From contig CAZSNT010000127.1 in NCBI GenBank assembly GCA_964607765.1, positions 1 through 31,015 on the forward strand: 31,015 nucleotides of DNA. The letters are read 5' to 3'. Within the stretch, counting starts at the first letter, position 1. The number at the start of each line of letters is the position of its first letter. Shown here piece after piece: positions 21,339 through 31,015 of the stretch. A program made the translations under genes and the position numbers. This DNA is from CAZSNT01 sp964607765 (GTDB lineage: Bacteria; Verrucomicrobiota; Lentisphaeria; Oligosphaerales; JABHEG01). The notes under the pieces were generated by a model. That model was given only the letters and a program-made list of their open reading frames with translations. It searched no databases and was not told the origin of the DNA.

Positions 21339-23336
21339 ATGGTTTTCGGCAAGAGCGGCTTGGTTGGCGGGCAGGTGCGGCACAGCTGCGTCGCGGCAGC
21401 GGTGTGTGTGTTCGTGGCAGCGGTGCAGTGCGCGGGGCAAGGCGCGCGGCAGAAGCCCAAACCCATCCCGCGTGTTCACGACGTTTGGTTTTCGTCGGAC
21501 ACGGTGCCGATTCAGTTCAGGCCGGGCGAATTCGAGCGGGTCGGCGCGGGGCTGTTTGCGGCTCTGCGTTCGGGGAAGCTCCGTGGACAGCTGACGACAT
21601 CCGCCGCGGCTGACACGCGGCCCCGGCTCGTGTTCCTCACCTGGCGTGAAGCGGGCGAGCCGGCGCAGACGCGGATTGGCACGGGGCTCGGGGTTGAGGA
21701 AGCGTTGGCAGCGGCGTTCAAGGCCGCGGTAACGCCGCGCAAGCCGGGCAAGGGGTTGTGCGCGGTGAAGCTGGACCTTGTGCAGCATGTCTGTACGGTC
21801 AACGGGTTCGTGGTCCGCGACCATTCCGTGCCCCTGCCGAGCCTGGTGGGGATAGGGTTCGCCCCGTTCGCGCGGTTTGCTTTCCTCCCGGATCAGCTGA
21901 TGGCCAGGGGCTGGATCGACACGGATCGTCGCCTGGAAGTGCATCGGATAGCGAATCCGATGGCTTACCAGGATGAGCTTACGAACGTGTTGTTGTGGAG
22001 CAAGGTCAGCTCGTTCCAGGGCCCCCAGATTGTCCATTTCTTCGAGTGCCAGAGCGTGTTCCGCGACGGGGCCGCGTCGTACCCGCTGTACCGCGGCCAT
22101 CGTCTGTTCGACCGCGTAGATGCGGCGCAGGTTTTGGCCTCGGCGCGGAGGGTTGGCGATTTCCTGGCTCGTGTGTGCAACGCGGACGGGCAGTTCCAGG
22201 TGTTGTTCCCGGAGTGGGAGGCCGGGCCGGCGGGTATCACGCCTCTCCGAGACCATGCCGCGACCGTGTTGGCGCTGGCGCGGCTCAGCCGGGTCACGAA
22301 GGACGCCGAGCACCTGGCCGCGACACGGCGTGCTCTGGGTCGGCTGCTGTCCTGGCAGCAGCCGTTCGGGGCCGACGGCAAGGCGTCGTGCATCGTGGAG
22401 GACGACAGGATCGACCTGGACACCAATGCTCTCGCCGTGCTGGCGCTTCTGGAATTGCGAGGCAGGGGTGGCTCGGAGCGCGTTGACACGGTTCTCGGGC
22501 GCTTGGGGCGGTACCTGCTGCAGCAGTCGCAGCCCGGCGGCGACTTGATCTGTGCCCGGAACCATCCTGCCGGGAGCATTCGTGCGGAGACATCGCTCAC
22601 TGCTTCGTCCCTGGGCGTTCTGGCGCTCTTGGGCATGTACGAGGAGACGGCTCGGAGCGTTTTCCTGGAAGCCGCTACCGGCGCGATGCGCTCTCTGCTC
22701 GCCCGGCACGTGGCGGGGCGCGAGATGGACCGCCTGCCCAAAGACGAGTGGTTCATGGCGGCGCTGGACAAGTGCTTCACATTCACGCGCGACTCCGAAT
22801 TACGCACGGTCGCCGAGCGCATGTCGCTGGGCATCAGCGCCACCATGACGTTGGAGCCCGACTTCCCCGACTTGCTCGGCAGTTTCAGCAGCCACCGGTC
22901 GGCCACTCTCGCCTCGCAGAAGACGCGCGCGCTATTGTGCGCGGCGAAGCTGCTGCGCGACACGGGCCGGGATCGAGCCAGCGACGAACTGCTTGCGTCG
23001 GCCGCTCTGGGGCTGACGTTCCAGCTGCAGGCGCAGGTTGGGCCGGCAGCGGCTATTCACATGGTGAAGCCGGACGACTACGCGGGTGCGTTTCGGGATC
23101 ATGTGCTGGCGTTTGGGTTCGCGCTGCACTGTCAGCATCGGCAGCTGCTGTGCCTGCTGCAGGCGTACGACCAGCTTTCGCGGCTCCCAGACGGCGTCTT
23201 TCCGGAGCGGGATCGGCTGGTGCGCGCGGCGGCCCGGAGCAAGTCCGATCTCACTCGCTTCCCCCGCTGCCTGCCGGCACGGTCGGTCGGGCGTTCCTCC
23301 CTTAATCCGATTGTGCCACGGCCGGTTGTGCCGTGA
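21339..23336 (+). CDS. Exported protein of unknown function, alpha/alpha-toroid-like
   Basis: A 665-residue protein with an N-terminal signal peptide: basic start, hydrophobic core CVAAAVCVFVAAVQCA, probable cleavage after the AGQG region. Residues about 50-190 form an alpha/beta-looking domain (RLVFLTWREAGEP, VEEALAAAFKAA). From about residue 260 onward there are repeated pairs of amphipathic helices, such as DHAATVLALARLSRVT, DLDTNALAVLALLELRG and AETSLTASSLGVLALLGMY. The pattern resembles an alpha/alpha-toroid such as six-hairpin glycosidases or terpenoid cyclase-like domains. No catalytic motif is recognised. ATG 21339 is chosen for TGAGG six bases upstream; ATG 21300 has no ribosome-binding site and would push the signal peptide inward. 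The C-terminal 30 residues are Pro/Arg-rich and may be disordered. The gene is monocistronic. Confidence 0.85.
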   Translation: MVFGKSGLVGGQVRHSCVAAAVCVFVAAVQCAGQGARQKPKPIPRVHDVWFSSDTVPIQFRPGEFERVGAGLFAALRSGKLRGQLTTSAAADTRPRLVFLTWREAGEPAQTRIGTGLGVEEALAAAFKAAVTPRKPGKGLCAVKLDLVQHVCTVNGFVVRDHSVPLPSLVGIGFAPFARFAFLPDQLMARGWIDTDRRLEVHRIANPMAYQDELTNVLLWSKVSSFQGPQIVHFFECQSVFRDGAASYPLYRGHRLFDRVDAAQVLASARRVGDFLARVCNADGQFQVLFPEWEAGPAGITPLRDHAATVLALARLSRVTKDAEHLAATRRALGRLLSWQQPFGADGKASCIVEDDRIDLDTNALAVLALLELRGRGGSERVDTVLGRLGRYLLQQSQPGGDLICARNHPAGSIRAETSLTASSLGVLALLGMYEETARSVFLEAATGAMRSLLARHVAGREMDRLPKDEWFMAALDKCFTFTRDSELRTVAERMSLGISATMTLEPDFPDLLGSFSSHRSATLASQKTRALLCAAKLLRDTGRDRASDELLASAALGLTFQLQAQVGPAAAIHMVKPDDYAGAFRDHVLAFGFALHCQHRQLLCLLQAYDQLSRLPDGVFPERDRLVRAAARSKSDLTRFPRCLPARSVGRSSLNPIVPRPVVP

Positions 23337-23365
23337 TGGCCGCCCCGCTCTTCCGGGACGTTTCT

Positions 23366-23395
23366 TTGGGCTTACGTTCGATTGGATGCTATTAT
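23366..23395 (+). promoter_or_regulatory. Promoter for the Sel1-repeat gene
   Basis: TTGGGC (23366-23371) is followed after 18 bp by TATTAT (23390-23395), five of six matches to the -10 consensus. The 18-bp spacing equals that of the two kinase promoters. The transcript would start near 23402 and carry the octamer array in its leader. Confidence 0.6.
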
Positions 23396-23413
23396 AGGTC
23401 ACGACCGTCGGTC

Positions 23414-23445
23414 GATTGCTGGATTGTTGGGTTGTTGGGTTGTTG
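23414..23445 (+). repeat. Octamer tandem repeat in the Sel1 gene leader
   Basis: Four units GATTGCTG, GATTGTTG, GGTTGTTG and GGTTGTTG lie between the promoter and the GTG start. Consensus GRTTGTyG is shared with the array at 20368-20399, which also has four units. It lies 35 bases before the start codon, so it will be in the 5' untranslated RNA. Confidence 0.8.
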
Positions 23446-23479
23446 GTGTGCTCAAGCGCCGACTCTTCGAGAGGCGAGT

Positions 23480-24904
23480 GTGAACAGGAACCAGAACGTG
23501 CAGGCGGGTGTGTTGTGTCGTGAGGCCGTTGCGGGGGCGTCTTTGACGTCGTGCGCGCGGACGAGCGCCCGTCGCTTCGGGCGCCGCTGGGCGCTTGCCG
23601 CCGCCCTCGCGGTTGTCGTGCCGCAGACTGTCGGTGCGTGGTCGTGGTCTCTGAAGTTCTGGTCGGACTCGGACAAGGAGTCACGGCGGACGTCCTCCGA
23701 GCCGGTGAAGCCGGTATCGACTGACCGGCGCGACGAGGATGAGGACATATCGCCCAGACGTGTCTTGAAGGCGGCGGAGAAGGGGAACGTCACGGCCCAG
23801 ATGACACTGGCCCGGCTCTACTTTGGCGGTCGTGCCGGGCTGGAGAAGGACCTGAAGGCGGCGGCCAAGTGGTTCCGTACCGCGGCGGAGCAGGGGCATC
23901 CGGGCGCACAGTTCGACTACGGTGTGTGCCTTGACATGGGGTATGGCGTCGACAAGGCCCCGGCCGAGGCTTTGGTCTGGTATGTGCGAGCGGCCGACCA
24001 GGGGCTGCTGGAGGCCCAGATCAATGCTGCGGTGGTGTTCGACAAGAAGGAGCAGCCCGCGGTGGCGCTGAAGTACTACCGGGCTGCCGCCAGGCAGGGC
24101 CATGTCGGCGCCACGCGGAAAACGGCGACTCTCTTGCAGCGAGAGGGTGCGAGCCAGGCTGATTTGGCCGAAGCGGTTCAGCTTCTGCGTCAGGCAGCGG
24201 CGAGAGCGGACACCAGAGCCCAGGTGCGCCTGGCAGACTGCTACCAGCAGGGGCTGGGCGTTGAGCGTGACTACTCGGAGATGGTCAACTGCCTGTGGCT
24301 GGCGGCTCAAGGCGGCGATCCTGAAGGGGCAGCGAAGTTCGCCTATTGTCTGCAGCGGGGGGTGGGCATTGTGCGTGACAGCACGATGGCCTTCAAGTGG
24401 TACAGAGTGTCCGCGGAAGCGGGGTATGTGCCTGCTCAGGTCGCGCTCGGCAACTGCTACGCGTTGGGGGCTGGTACGGATGCGGACACGGAGAAGTCGT
24501 TCGCCTGGTTCAACCGCGCAGCCGAGGCCGGGGACGCGTTGGGGCAGTTCAGCGTTGGCGCCGCTTACAGCACCGGCCGAGGCGTTGAGCAGGATGAAGC
24601 GCGGGCATTCACCTGGTTCAAACGTGCCGCGGAAAACGGCTATGCGCTGGCTCAGTTCAATACTGCAGCCTACTATGAGGATGGCGTCGGCACGGCGAGC
24701 AATCTCGCGGAAGCCGTGCGTTGGTATCGCGCTGCCGCCGAACAGGAAGAGCCGCAGGCCCTGACCGCACTCGGCGAGTTGTGTCTGGCCGGGCGCGGGC
24801 TGCCGGCGGACCGCGGCAAGGCGGAACGGTATTGGCGTCGTGCAGCGGCGTTGGGATCTCGCGAGGCAGATGAGCTGCTGGCCCGACACTTCGGCGACAA
24901 GTGA
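23480..24904 (+). CDS. Exported Sel1-like tetratricopeptide repeat protein
   Basis: A 474-residue protein with a long signal sequence: a basic region ending RRFGRRW, then the hydrophobic core ALAAALAVVVPQTVGA, with probable cleavage near GAWS. A charged linker follows, then about ten Sel1 repeats from residue 95 to the end. Each is about 36 residues in the pattern A-Q-x-x-L-G-x-x-Y-x-x-G-x-G-V-x-x-D-x-x-x-A-x-x-W-x-x-x-A-A. Clear examples are KWFRTAAEQGHPGAQFDYG and WFKRAAENGYALAQFNTAA. Sel1 proteins act as protein-protein scaffolds, often in signalling or envelope processes. The GTG at 23480 is preceded by AGAGG; a longer in-frame extension to 23333 would cross the promoter and octamer repeat. 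It ends 26 bases before panB, so read-through into the pan genes is possible. Confidence 0.9.
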   Translation: MNRNQNVQAGVLCREAVAGASLTSCARTSARRFGRRWALAAALAVVVPQTVGAWSWSLKFWSDSDKESRRTSSEPVKPVSTDRRDEDEDISPRRVLKAAEKGNVTAQMTLARLYFGGRAGLEKDLKAAAKWFRTAAEQGHPGAQFDYGVCLDMGYGVDKAPAEALVWYVRAADQGLLEAQINAAVVFDKKEQPAVALKYYRAAARQGHVGATRKTATLLQREGASQADLAEAVQLLRQAAARADTRAQVRLADCYQQGLGVERDYSEMVNCLWLAAQGGDPEGAAKFAYCLQRGVGIVRDSTMAFKWYRVSAEAGYVPAQVALGNCYALGAGTDADTEKSFAWFNRAAEAGDALGQFSVGAAYSTGRGVEQDEARAFTWFKRAAENGYALAQFNTAAYYEDGVGTASNLAEAVRWYRAAAEQEEPQALTALGELCLAGRGLPADRGKAERYWRRAAALGSREADELLARHFGDK

Positions 24905-24930
24905 GAGCACCTAGTGCAGGAGGAACGGCG

Positions 24931-25749
24931 ATGAGCACGTCAGGCGCAACCGGGAAGATCGGAGTGCGCGAGTTGCAGGCGTTGGCACGCGCGGGGCAGC
25001 GGATTGTGGCGTTGACCGCCTACGATGCGTTGTTCGCCAAGCTGGCTGACGAACAAGGCGTGCATGTCATCTTGGTGGGTGATTCGCTTGGCATGACCGT
25101 GCTCGGTTACAAGACCACTATTCCCGTGACTCTTGCCGAGTCGCTGCACCACACATCGGCTGTTGTCCGGGGCGTGGAGTCGGCGATGGTGGTTGGGGAC
25201 ATGCCGTTTCTGACCTACAAGATCAGTGAGGAAGAGGCGCTGCGGAACGCCGGCCGATATCTGCAGGAGGCACGGGCCGACGCAGTGAAGCTGGAAGGCG
25301 GCAGAGCGATTGCCTCCACGATCGAGCGTCTTGTGTCTTCCGGCATTCCTGTCCTCGGTCACATTGGGATTCTGCCGCAGTCCGTGCTGGCAGACGGCGG
25401 CTACCGCGTCCAGGGCCGGGCTCCGGAGGAAGCGCAGGCCATGCTCGAGGACGCGCTGGCGGTGCAGGAGGCCGGTGCCTTCGCCATTGTTCTCGAGGGG
25501 TTGCCCATGGACCTCGGCGCGCGCATAACTGAGACCTTGGACATTCCGACGATCGGGATCGGGGCCGGACCGGGCTGCTCGGGGCAGATCCAGGTCATCC
25601 ACGACATCCTGGGCCTGTTCGAGGAGTTTGTCCCGAAACATGCCAAACGCTATGCCGACCTGGCCGGTGCCGTCCGCGACGCGGTCGGTACGTACCGGGA
25701 CGAGGTGCGGAACGGTGCCTTCCCGTGCGAGGAGCATTCGTTCAAATGA
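24931..25749 (+). CDS. panB: 3-methyl-2-oxobutanoate hydroxymethyltransferase PanB
   Basis: First committed step of pantothenate synthesis: transfers a hydroxymethyl group from 5,10-methylene-tetrahydrofolate to 2-oxoisovalerate, giving ketopantoate. The 272-residue protein is a TIM barrel. Landmarks are ALTAYDALFAKLAD, the metal-binding VGDSLGMTVLGY, VVGDMPF, AVKLEGG, PVLGHIGILPQS (the usual form is GHIGLTPQ), EGLP and TIGIGAGPGCSGQIQV. ATG 24931 has an excellent AGGAGG seven bases upstream. The stop overlaps the panC start (ATGA), so the two are translationally coupled. Confidence 0.97.
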   Translation: MSTSGATGKIGVRELQALARAGQRIVALTAYDALFAKLADEQGVHVILVGDSLGMTVLGYKTTIPVTLAESLHHTSAVVRGVESAMVVGDMPFLTYKISEEEALRNAGRYLQEARADAVKLEGGRAIASTIERLVSSGIPVLGHIGILPQSVLADGGYRVQGRAPEEAQAMLEDALAVQEAGAFAIVLEGLPMDLGARITETLDIPTIGIGAGPGCSGQIQVIHDILGLFEEFVPKHAKRYADLAGAVRDAVGTYRDEVRNGAFPCEEHSFK

Positions 25750-26581
25750 GGATATGCCGAACCGTTCCAGCCATGCGTTCGCTGGTGTCCGAATGGCAGC
25801 AGGCGGGGCAGCGTGTGGGGCTGGTGCCGACGATGGGATACCTGCACGAAGGACATCTGTCGCTCGTGCGTCTGGCCAGAGAGCGGGCCGACGTCACTGT
25901 GGTCAGCATTTTCGTGAACCCGACGCAGTTCGGCCCCAACGAGGACTTGGACCGGTATCCCCGGGATCTGGCGCGTGACGAACGTCTGTGCGAACAGGCA
26001 GGTGTTGACGTGGTGTTCTACCCGGACAGCGGCGCCATGTACGCGCCGGACCACTCGACGTGGGTGTTGGAAGAGGCGCTGAGCGGGCCGTTGTGCGGTG
26101 CGACGCGTCCGGGGCACTTCAAGGGCGTCACGACGGTTGTTGCGAAGCTGCTCAACATCGTGAGCCCGGCGGTGGCTGTCTTTGGGCAGAAAGACGCGCA
26201 GCAAGCCTTGGTCATCGACCGCATGATCCGCGACCTGTCGTACCCGGTCGAGATGATCGTCGGACCGATCGTACGTGAGCCTGACGGCGTTGCGATGAGC
26301 TCACGGAACGCCTATCTGAGTGAATCGGAGCGTGAACGGGCCAGGGCGATCAACCGGGGCCTTCGGGCCGCCCGGGAACTGCACGCCGGTGGCGAGACCT
26401 GTGCAGCCACACTGAAAGCTCGTGTGGCGCAAGAGCTTGATGCGGCGAGCGACAGGATCGACTATATTGAGCTGGTCAGTCGGCAGACGCTTCTGGCCGT
26501 CGAGTCGGTCACCGAGCCGTGCCTTCTGGCGGTCGCCGCGTTTTTCGGCGGCACTCGCTTGATCGACAACCGTTTCCTTGG

Positions 26582-26585
<4 letters not shown>
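25746..26585 (+). CDS. panC: Pantothenate synthetase PanC
   Basis: Joins pantoate and beta-alanine using ATP via a pantoyl-adenylate. The 279-residue protein has the HIGH-like motif PTMGYLHEGHLSLV, FVNPTQFGPNEDLDRYPR, the CGATRPGHFKGVTTVVAKL segment, FGQKDAQQ and the second signature VREPDGVAMSSRN. Length is typical (about 280). It starts on ATG overlapping the panB stop by four bases, with GAGGAG about ten bases upstream inside panB. No panD (aspartate decarboxylase) is in the window. The stop in turn overlaps the start of the next kinase gene. Confidence 0.97.
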
Positions 26586-28870
<2,285 letters not shown>

Positions 28871-29217
28871 GCCAATCCGGCGGCAGCGGAAGCGTGCCTC
28901 CCCGCTCCGCAACCGGTCCCCACGCGTACAACCCCAACTTCCCCGCTCCCCAACGGGGAGCCACATCTCAGCCCAGCGAGAATCGCTGGGTCCCCACGCG
29001 TACAACCCCAACTTCCCCGCTCCCTGAAGGAGAGCCGCAGTCGTACAGGCCTCTGGGTGGTGGTACATGCCTGGTCTTGAGGAGGACATGGCGCGTTTCC
29101 GTGAGGGACGGCGGGGTTGCGGTTGCGGAGTTCGCAGTCGTTTGGGGGTGAATTACGCTTACGACGATGTGCCTGCTGCACCCCGCGTCATAGGTGCAGT
29201 TGTGCGTGCGGGTGCGG
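28871..29217. other. Intergenic region between convergent genes, repeat-bearing
   Basis: This 347-base region between the kinase stop and the yraN stop holds the 36-bp direct repeat with hairpins (28915-29024). A weak 7-bp hairpin CTGCACC / GGTGCAG is at 29176-29199. From about 29030 to 29160 I see nothing else. A short plus-strand frame beginning near 29088 is not supported as a gene. Confidence 0.5.
28915..29024. repeat. 36-bp perfect direct repeat alternating with hairpins
   Basis: Two identical 36-base copies, 28915-28950 and 28989-29024, start GGTCCCCACGCGTACAACCC and are 74 bases apart. Between them are two hairpins. GCTCCCC / GGGGAGC with loop AAC (28945-28961) overlaps the end of copy 1. 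CCCAGCGA / TCGCTGGG with loop GAA (28972-28990) ends at the start of copy 2. A degenerate fragment (CCCCGCTCCGCAACC) precedes copy 1 at about 28899. The unit looks like a dispersed extragenic repeat rather than a CRISPR: there are only two copies and the spacer is itself structured. The hairpins may also end transcription of the kinase operon, though no T-tract follows. Confidence 0.8.
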
Positions 29218-29655
29218 TCAGCGGGGCACGTCGGGGAATACGAGCTGGTGGTTGTCGGTGTCCTCGGTGAAGGCCTGGGGCCAGTGTCGGGCGTCCCGGA
29301 CACGGCGTCCGTCGAGGATGATCTCGACGATGTCGAACCGGTAGAGCACGTTCGGGTTGCCGGCTTCCCGCAGGTAGCGCGCGGCGGTCTGGATCAGGCG
29401 CTGCTGCTTGGCCGGGTCCACAGCGTCCGCAGGCCTGCCGCGGCCTGCGTGTCGACGTGTTTTGACCTCGACAAAGCACAGCACGTCGTCGTCCCGGGCC
29501 ACAATGTCGATTTCCCCCGCTGCGCAGCGGAAGTTCTGCATCAGGATGTCGAGGCCCAACTCCCGCAACAGTCGGCAGGCGAGCGCCTCGCCCTTCCGGC
29601 CCAGTCGCAGGTGCGCGGCCCGGCGTGCGGCAAAGGGGGCGAGTTTTCCGGGCAT
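29218..29655 (-). CDS. yraN: YraN family (UPF0102) endonuclease-fold protein
   Basis: A 145-residue protein of the YraN/UPF0102 family, which has a restriction-endonuclease-like fold related to Holliday junction resolvases. LGRKGEALACRLLRELG is the N-terminal helix. The nuclease-like core is AAGEIDIVARDDDVLCFVEVKTR, with Glu, Asp and the ExK pair in the expected places. VDPAKQQRLIQTAARYL follows, then YRFDIVEI. ATG 29655 has AGGGAG eight bases upstream and begins two bases after the preceding synthase stop. ATG 29691 would overlap that gene. Function in cells remains poorly defined for the family. The link to the upstream synthase is probably co-transcription only. Confidence 0.93.
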   Translation of the reverse strand: MPGKLAPFAARRAAHLRLGRKGEALACRLLRELGLDILMQNFRCAAGEIDIVARDDDVLCFVEVKTRRHAGRGRPADAVDPAKQQRLIQTAARYLREAGNPNVLYRFDIVEIILDGRRVRDARHWPQAFTEDTDNHQLVFPDVPR

Positions 29656-29657
29656 GC

Positions 29658-30758
29658 TCAGAACTCCCTGTTCGTCATGAACCGCGCCCACGCCTGCAGG
29701 AGTGCTTTGTAATCCGAGTCAGGAACAGCGCCCAACGCCTCGTTCGCCTTGGCCACATGCGCTTCGGCCAGCTGCTGCGTGTATGCGATTCCGCCTCTTT
29801 CGACGAGCACGTTCCGGGTCGCCTCCACGTCGGCGTCGGTCGCGGCTGTGTTGCCGAGCACGCGTTCGAGCAACCGTCGTTCCGTGTCCGAGCAGCTTCT
29901 CCAGGCGTGCAGCAGAACGGTAGTACGTTTGCCTTCACGCAGGTCCGAGCCTACGGGTTTGCCGAGTTTCGTTTCGTCGCCGACGATTCCCAGGATGTCG
30001 TCCTGCAGCTGGAACGCGATGCCGCACTCGCCGGCGAAGGTGGCGATGGCGTCCACCAGAGTCGACTGACCGATCGGACGGCCGCATCCCAAAGCGGCGC
30101 CTGCTGCGCCGCAGAACTCCAGCAGCACTCCCGTCTTGAGCCGGAGCATGCTCAGCACCTGTTCCTCGGTGACAGATTCCAGCGGCTGTCCGCTGAGTTG
30201 CACGTCCAGTGTCTCTCCGGCGATGAGTTGGGGGATCGTCCGGGACTCGAAGTGAGACAGCAACCCTACGACCAGGCCCGTGTCGATTGCAGGGTTGGCG
30301 GCGCATTCGAGGAACATGGCCACTGACCACGCGTGCTGCACATCACCGGCCAGGATACTGATGTTGCGTCCGTATTCGGCTGCCGCCCCGGCGGCGTACC
30401 CGAACTCCTGCCGGGCTCGGCGCGCTGCCTCGACGTGCACTGCTTCGCCGCCTCGCCGTTTTTCGTCGTTGTCAATCAGGTCGTCGTGCACGAGCGTCCA
30501 CGTGTGTGCCAGTTCGACTGCTGCGGCTGCGGGGAGGGCGTGCTGTTCGTGCCCGCCCGCGGCGCCGCAGGCGAACAGCAGCACGGCGGGGCGCAGGCGT
30601 TTCGCGCGCCGCGTGACGTAGGAAAAGGCGGCATCGTGCAGATGCTGTGGTGCGAACCACTCTTGGTACTGCGGCTTTGCGAGGAACGCATCCACGACCT
30701 GTCGGCGTTGTTCCAGTTCGTCCAGGAAGCGTTCCGTTGATACACGCGCACAACCCAT
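29658..30758 (-). CDS. Polyprenyl diphosphate synthase (trans-isoprenyl family)
   Basis: A 366-residue trans-prenyltransferase that extends isoprenoid diphosphates with isopentenyl diphosphate. The first aspartate-rich motif is LVHDDLIDND (DDxxD). The second is FQLQDDILGIVGDETKLGKP, in which the last position is Gly rather than Asp (DDILG), a form common in some short-chain and geranylgeranyl synthases. RAKRLRPAVLLFACGA and REGKRTTVLLHA are further family motifs. The chain length cannot be set from sequence alone; the bulky residues before the first motif (ELAHTWTLVHDD) hint at a short to medium product. ATG 30758 follows an AGAGGA 11 bases upstream. Transcription would start from the promoter at 30832-30860. 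It is the first gene of a two-gene operon with yraN. Confidence 0.95.
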   Translation of the reverse strand: MGCARVSTERFLDELEQRRQVVDAFLAKPQYQEWFAPQHLHDAAFSYVTRRAKRLRPAVLLFACGAAGGHEQHALPAAAAVELAHTWTLVHDDLIDNDEKRRGGEAVHVEAARRARQEFGYAAGAAAEYGRNISILAGDVQHAWSVAMFLECAANPAIDTGLVVGLLSHFESRTIPQLIAGETLDVQLSGQPLESVTEEQVLSMLRLKTGVLLEFCGAAGAALGCGRPIGQSTLVDAIATFAGECGIAFQLQDDILGIVGDETKLGKPVGSDLREGKRTTVLLHAWRSCSDTERRLLERVLGNTAATDADVEATRNVLVERGGIAYTQQLAEAHVAKANEALGAVPDSDYKALLQAWARFMTNREF

Positions 30759-30831
30759 GTGGTCTGTGTTCCTCTTCTCGGGAGTGAATCGAGGGCTGCC
30801 GGTTCGAGGCCCGCGGCAGCCGCCGCCGGAG

Positions 30832-30860
30832 AATATAGCCGAACGCGGCAGCCGGACAAA
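30832..30860 (-). promoter_or_regulatory. Promoter for the polyprenyl synthase-yraN operon
   Basis: On the minus strand, TTTGTC (30860-30855) lies 17 bp before TATATT (30837-30832), five of six matches at the -10. TTGTCC with a 16-bp spacer is the alternative -35. The leader to the ATG at 30758 is about 65 bases. Confidence 0.6.
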
Positions 30861-30941
30861 GGGCTGCGGCGCGTAAGCCGCTTTCGCAGGTAACCCGTCA
30901 GCAGATGGGGCGCGTCCACGTAGAGGGTCGTTTCAGAAAAC

Positions 30942-30987
30942 GGTGCTCGGCGTCAAGCGGGCGTCTTCCCCGGGACCGCCGAGCACC
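30942..30987 (-). terminator. 11-bp hairpin followed by a T-rich stretch on the minus strand
   Basis: Arms GGTGCTCGGCG (30942-30952) and CGCCGAGCACC (30977-30987) are perfect reverse complements around 24 bases. Read on the minus strand the stem is followed directly by GTTTTCTG, a short T-run, so it could be the terminator of a minus-strand gene beyond the window edge. The loop is long for an intrinsic terminator, so a structured RNA or regulatory element is also possible. Confidence 0.5.
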
Positions 30988-31015
30988 AGCTCGGCTCGGG
31001 AGACCAGCACAGGAA

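Noticed and set aside
21105..22709. A 534-codon open frame on the minus strand opposite the exported toroid-like protein
   Set aside because: It has a biased composition, no recognisable domain, and overlaps a plus-strand gene with a good ribosome-binding site and signal peptide.
28915..29024. Possible CRISPR array (36-bp repeat)
   Set aside because: Only two copies, the spacer is a hairpin, and no cas gene is in the window.
29088..29270. Small plus-strand frame starting right after GAGGAGGAC
   Set aside because: The Shine-Dalgarno-like stretch is only two bases from the ATG, the product is Arg/Gly/Cys-rich without a recognisable pattern, and it runs into the end of yraN.
30795..30830. tRNA T-arm-like sequence GGTTCGAGGCC upstream of the polyprenyl synthase
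   Set aside because: The stem has a mismatch and no matching acceptor, anticodon or D arm can be drawn around it.
30476..30919. Minus-strand frame overlapping the polyprenyl synthase start and its upstream region
   Set aside because: It is an alternative frame over the synthase gene with Arg/Pro/Ala-rich translation and would cross the predicted promoter.

Overview
The window is chromosomal DNA from a GC-rich, Gram-negative-type bacterium. Coding density is high, codons favour G/C in third position, and several products are secreted or periplasmic. A complete Rnf complex points to anaerobic or facultatively anaerobic energy metabolism. The LigA form (EPKVDG active site, extra segment in the helix-hairpin-helix region), an NfeD/FloA pair, a tandem ABC-2 permease and dispersed GC-rich intergenic repeats are compatible with the PVC superphylum (for example Kiritimatiellota or Lentisphaerota). 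That placement is inference. I see no rRNA, tRNA, CRISPR array, transposase, integrase or phage gene.

Layout. (1) 1-6.7 kb: ligA on the plus strand converges on a minus-strand group, namely an ABC-2 permease followed by an nfeD-floA-small membrane protein operon with its own promoter. (2) 6.7-15.7 kb, plus strand: a signalling island. It holds a CheD-like deamidase coupled to a five-PAS hybrid histidine kinase, then an ECF sigma factor followed by two paralogous membrane-anchored proteins of unknown family, then a second hybrid kinase. The two kinases have nearly the same catalytic core, receiver and promoter but different sensor halves. (3) 15.7-21.1 kb, minus strand: a complete rnfABCDGE operon, the ferredoxin:NAD+ oxidoreductase ion pump. 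(4) 21.3-24.9 kb, plus strand: two exported proteins, one resembling an alpha/alpha-toroid and one made of Sel1 repeats. (5) 24.9-28.9 kb, plus strand: panB-panC (pantothenate synthesis) translationally coupled to a BarA-like tripartite hybrid kinase. (6) 29.2-30.8 kb, minus strand: a polyprenyl diphosphate synthase followed by a YraN-family protein.

Several intergenic regions carry recognisable sigma-70-type promoters. The two at the signalling island share a [TC]TGGAC - 18 bp - TAGATT architecture. Repeats of interest are a four-unit octamer array found at two separate loci, a 36-bp direct repeat alternating with hairpins after the third kinase gene, and a long inverted repeat upstream of the rnf operon.

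The least explained part is the ECF sigma factor with its two tandem paralogues at 10.95-13.3 kb, sandwiched between duplicated kinases. I do not recognise this protein family, and it is the best candidate here for an undescribed signalling system.
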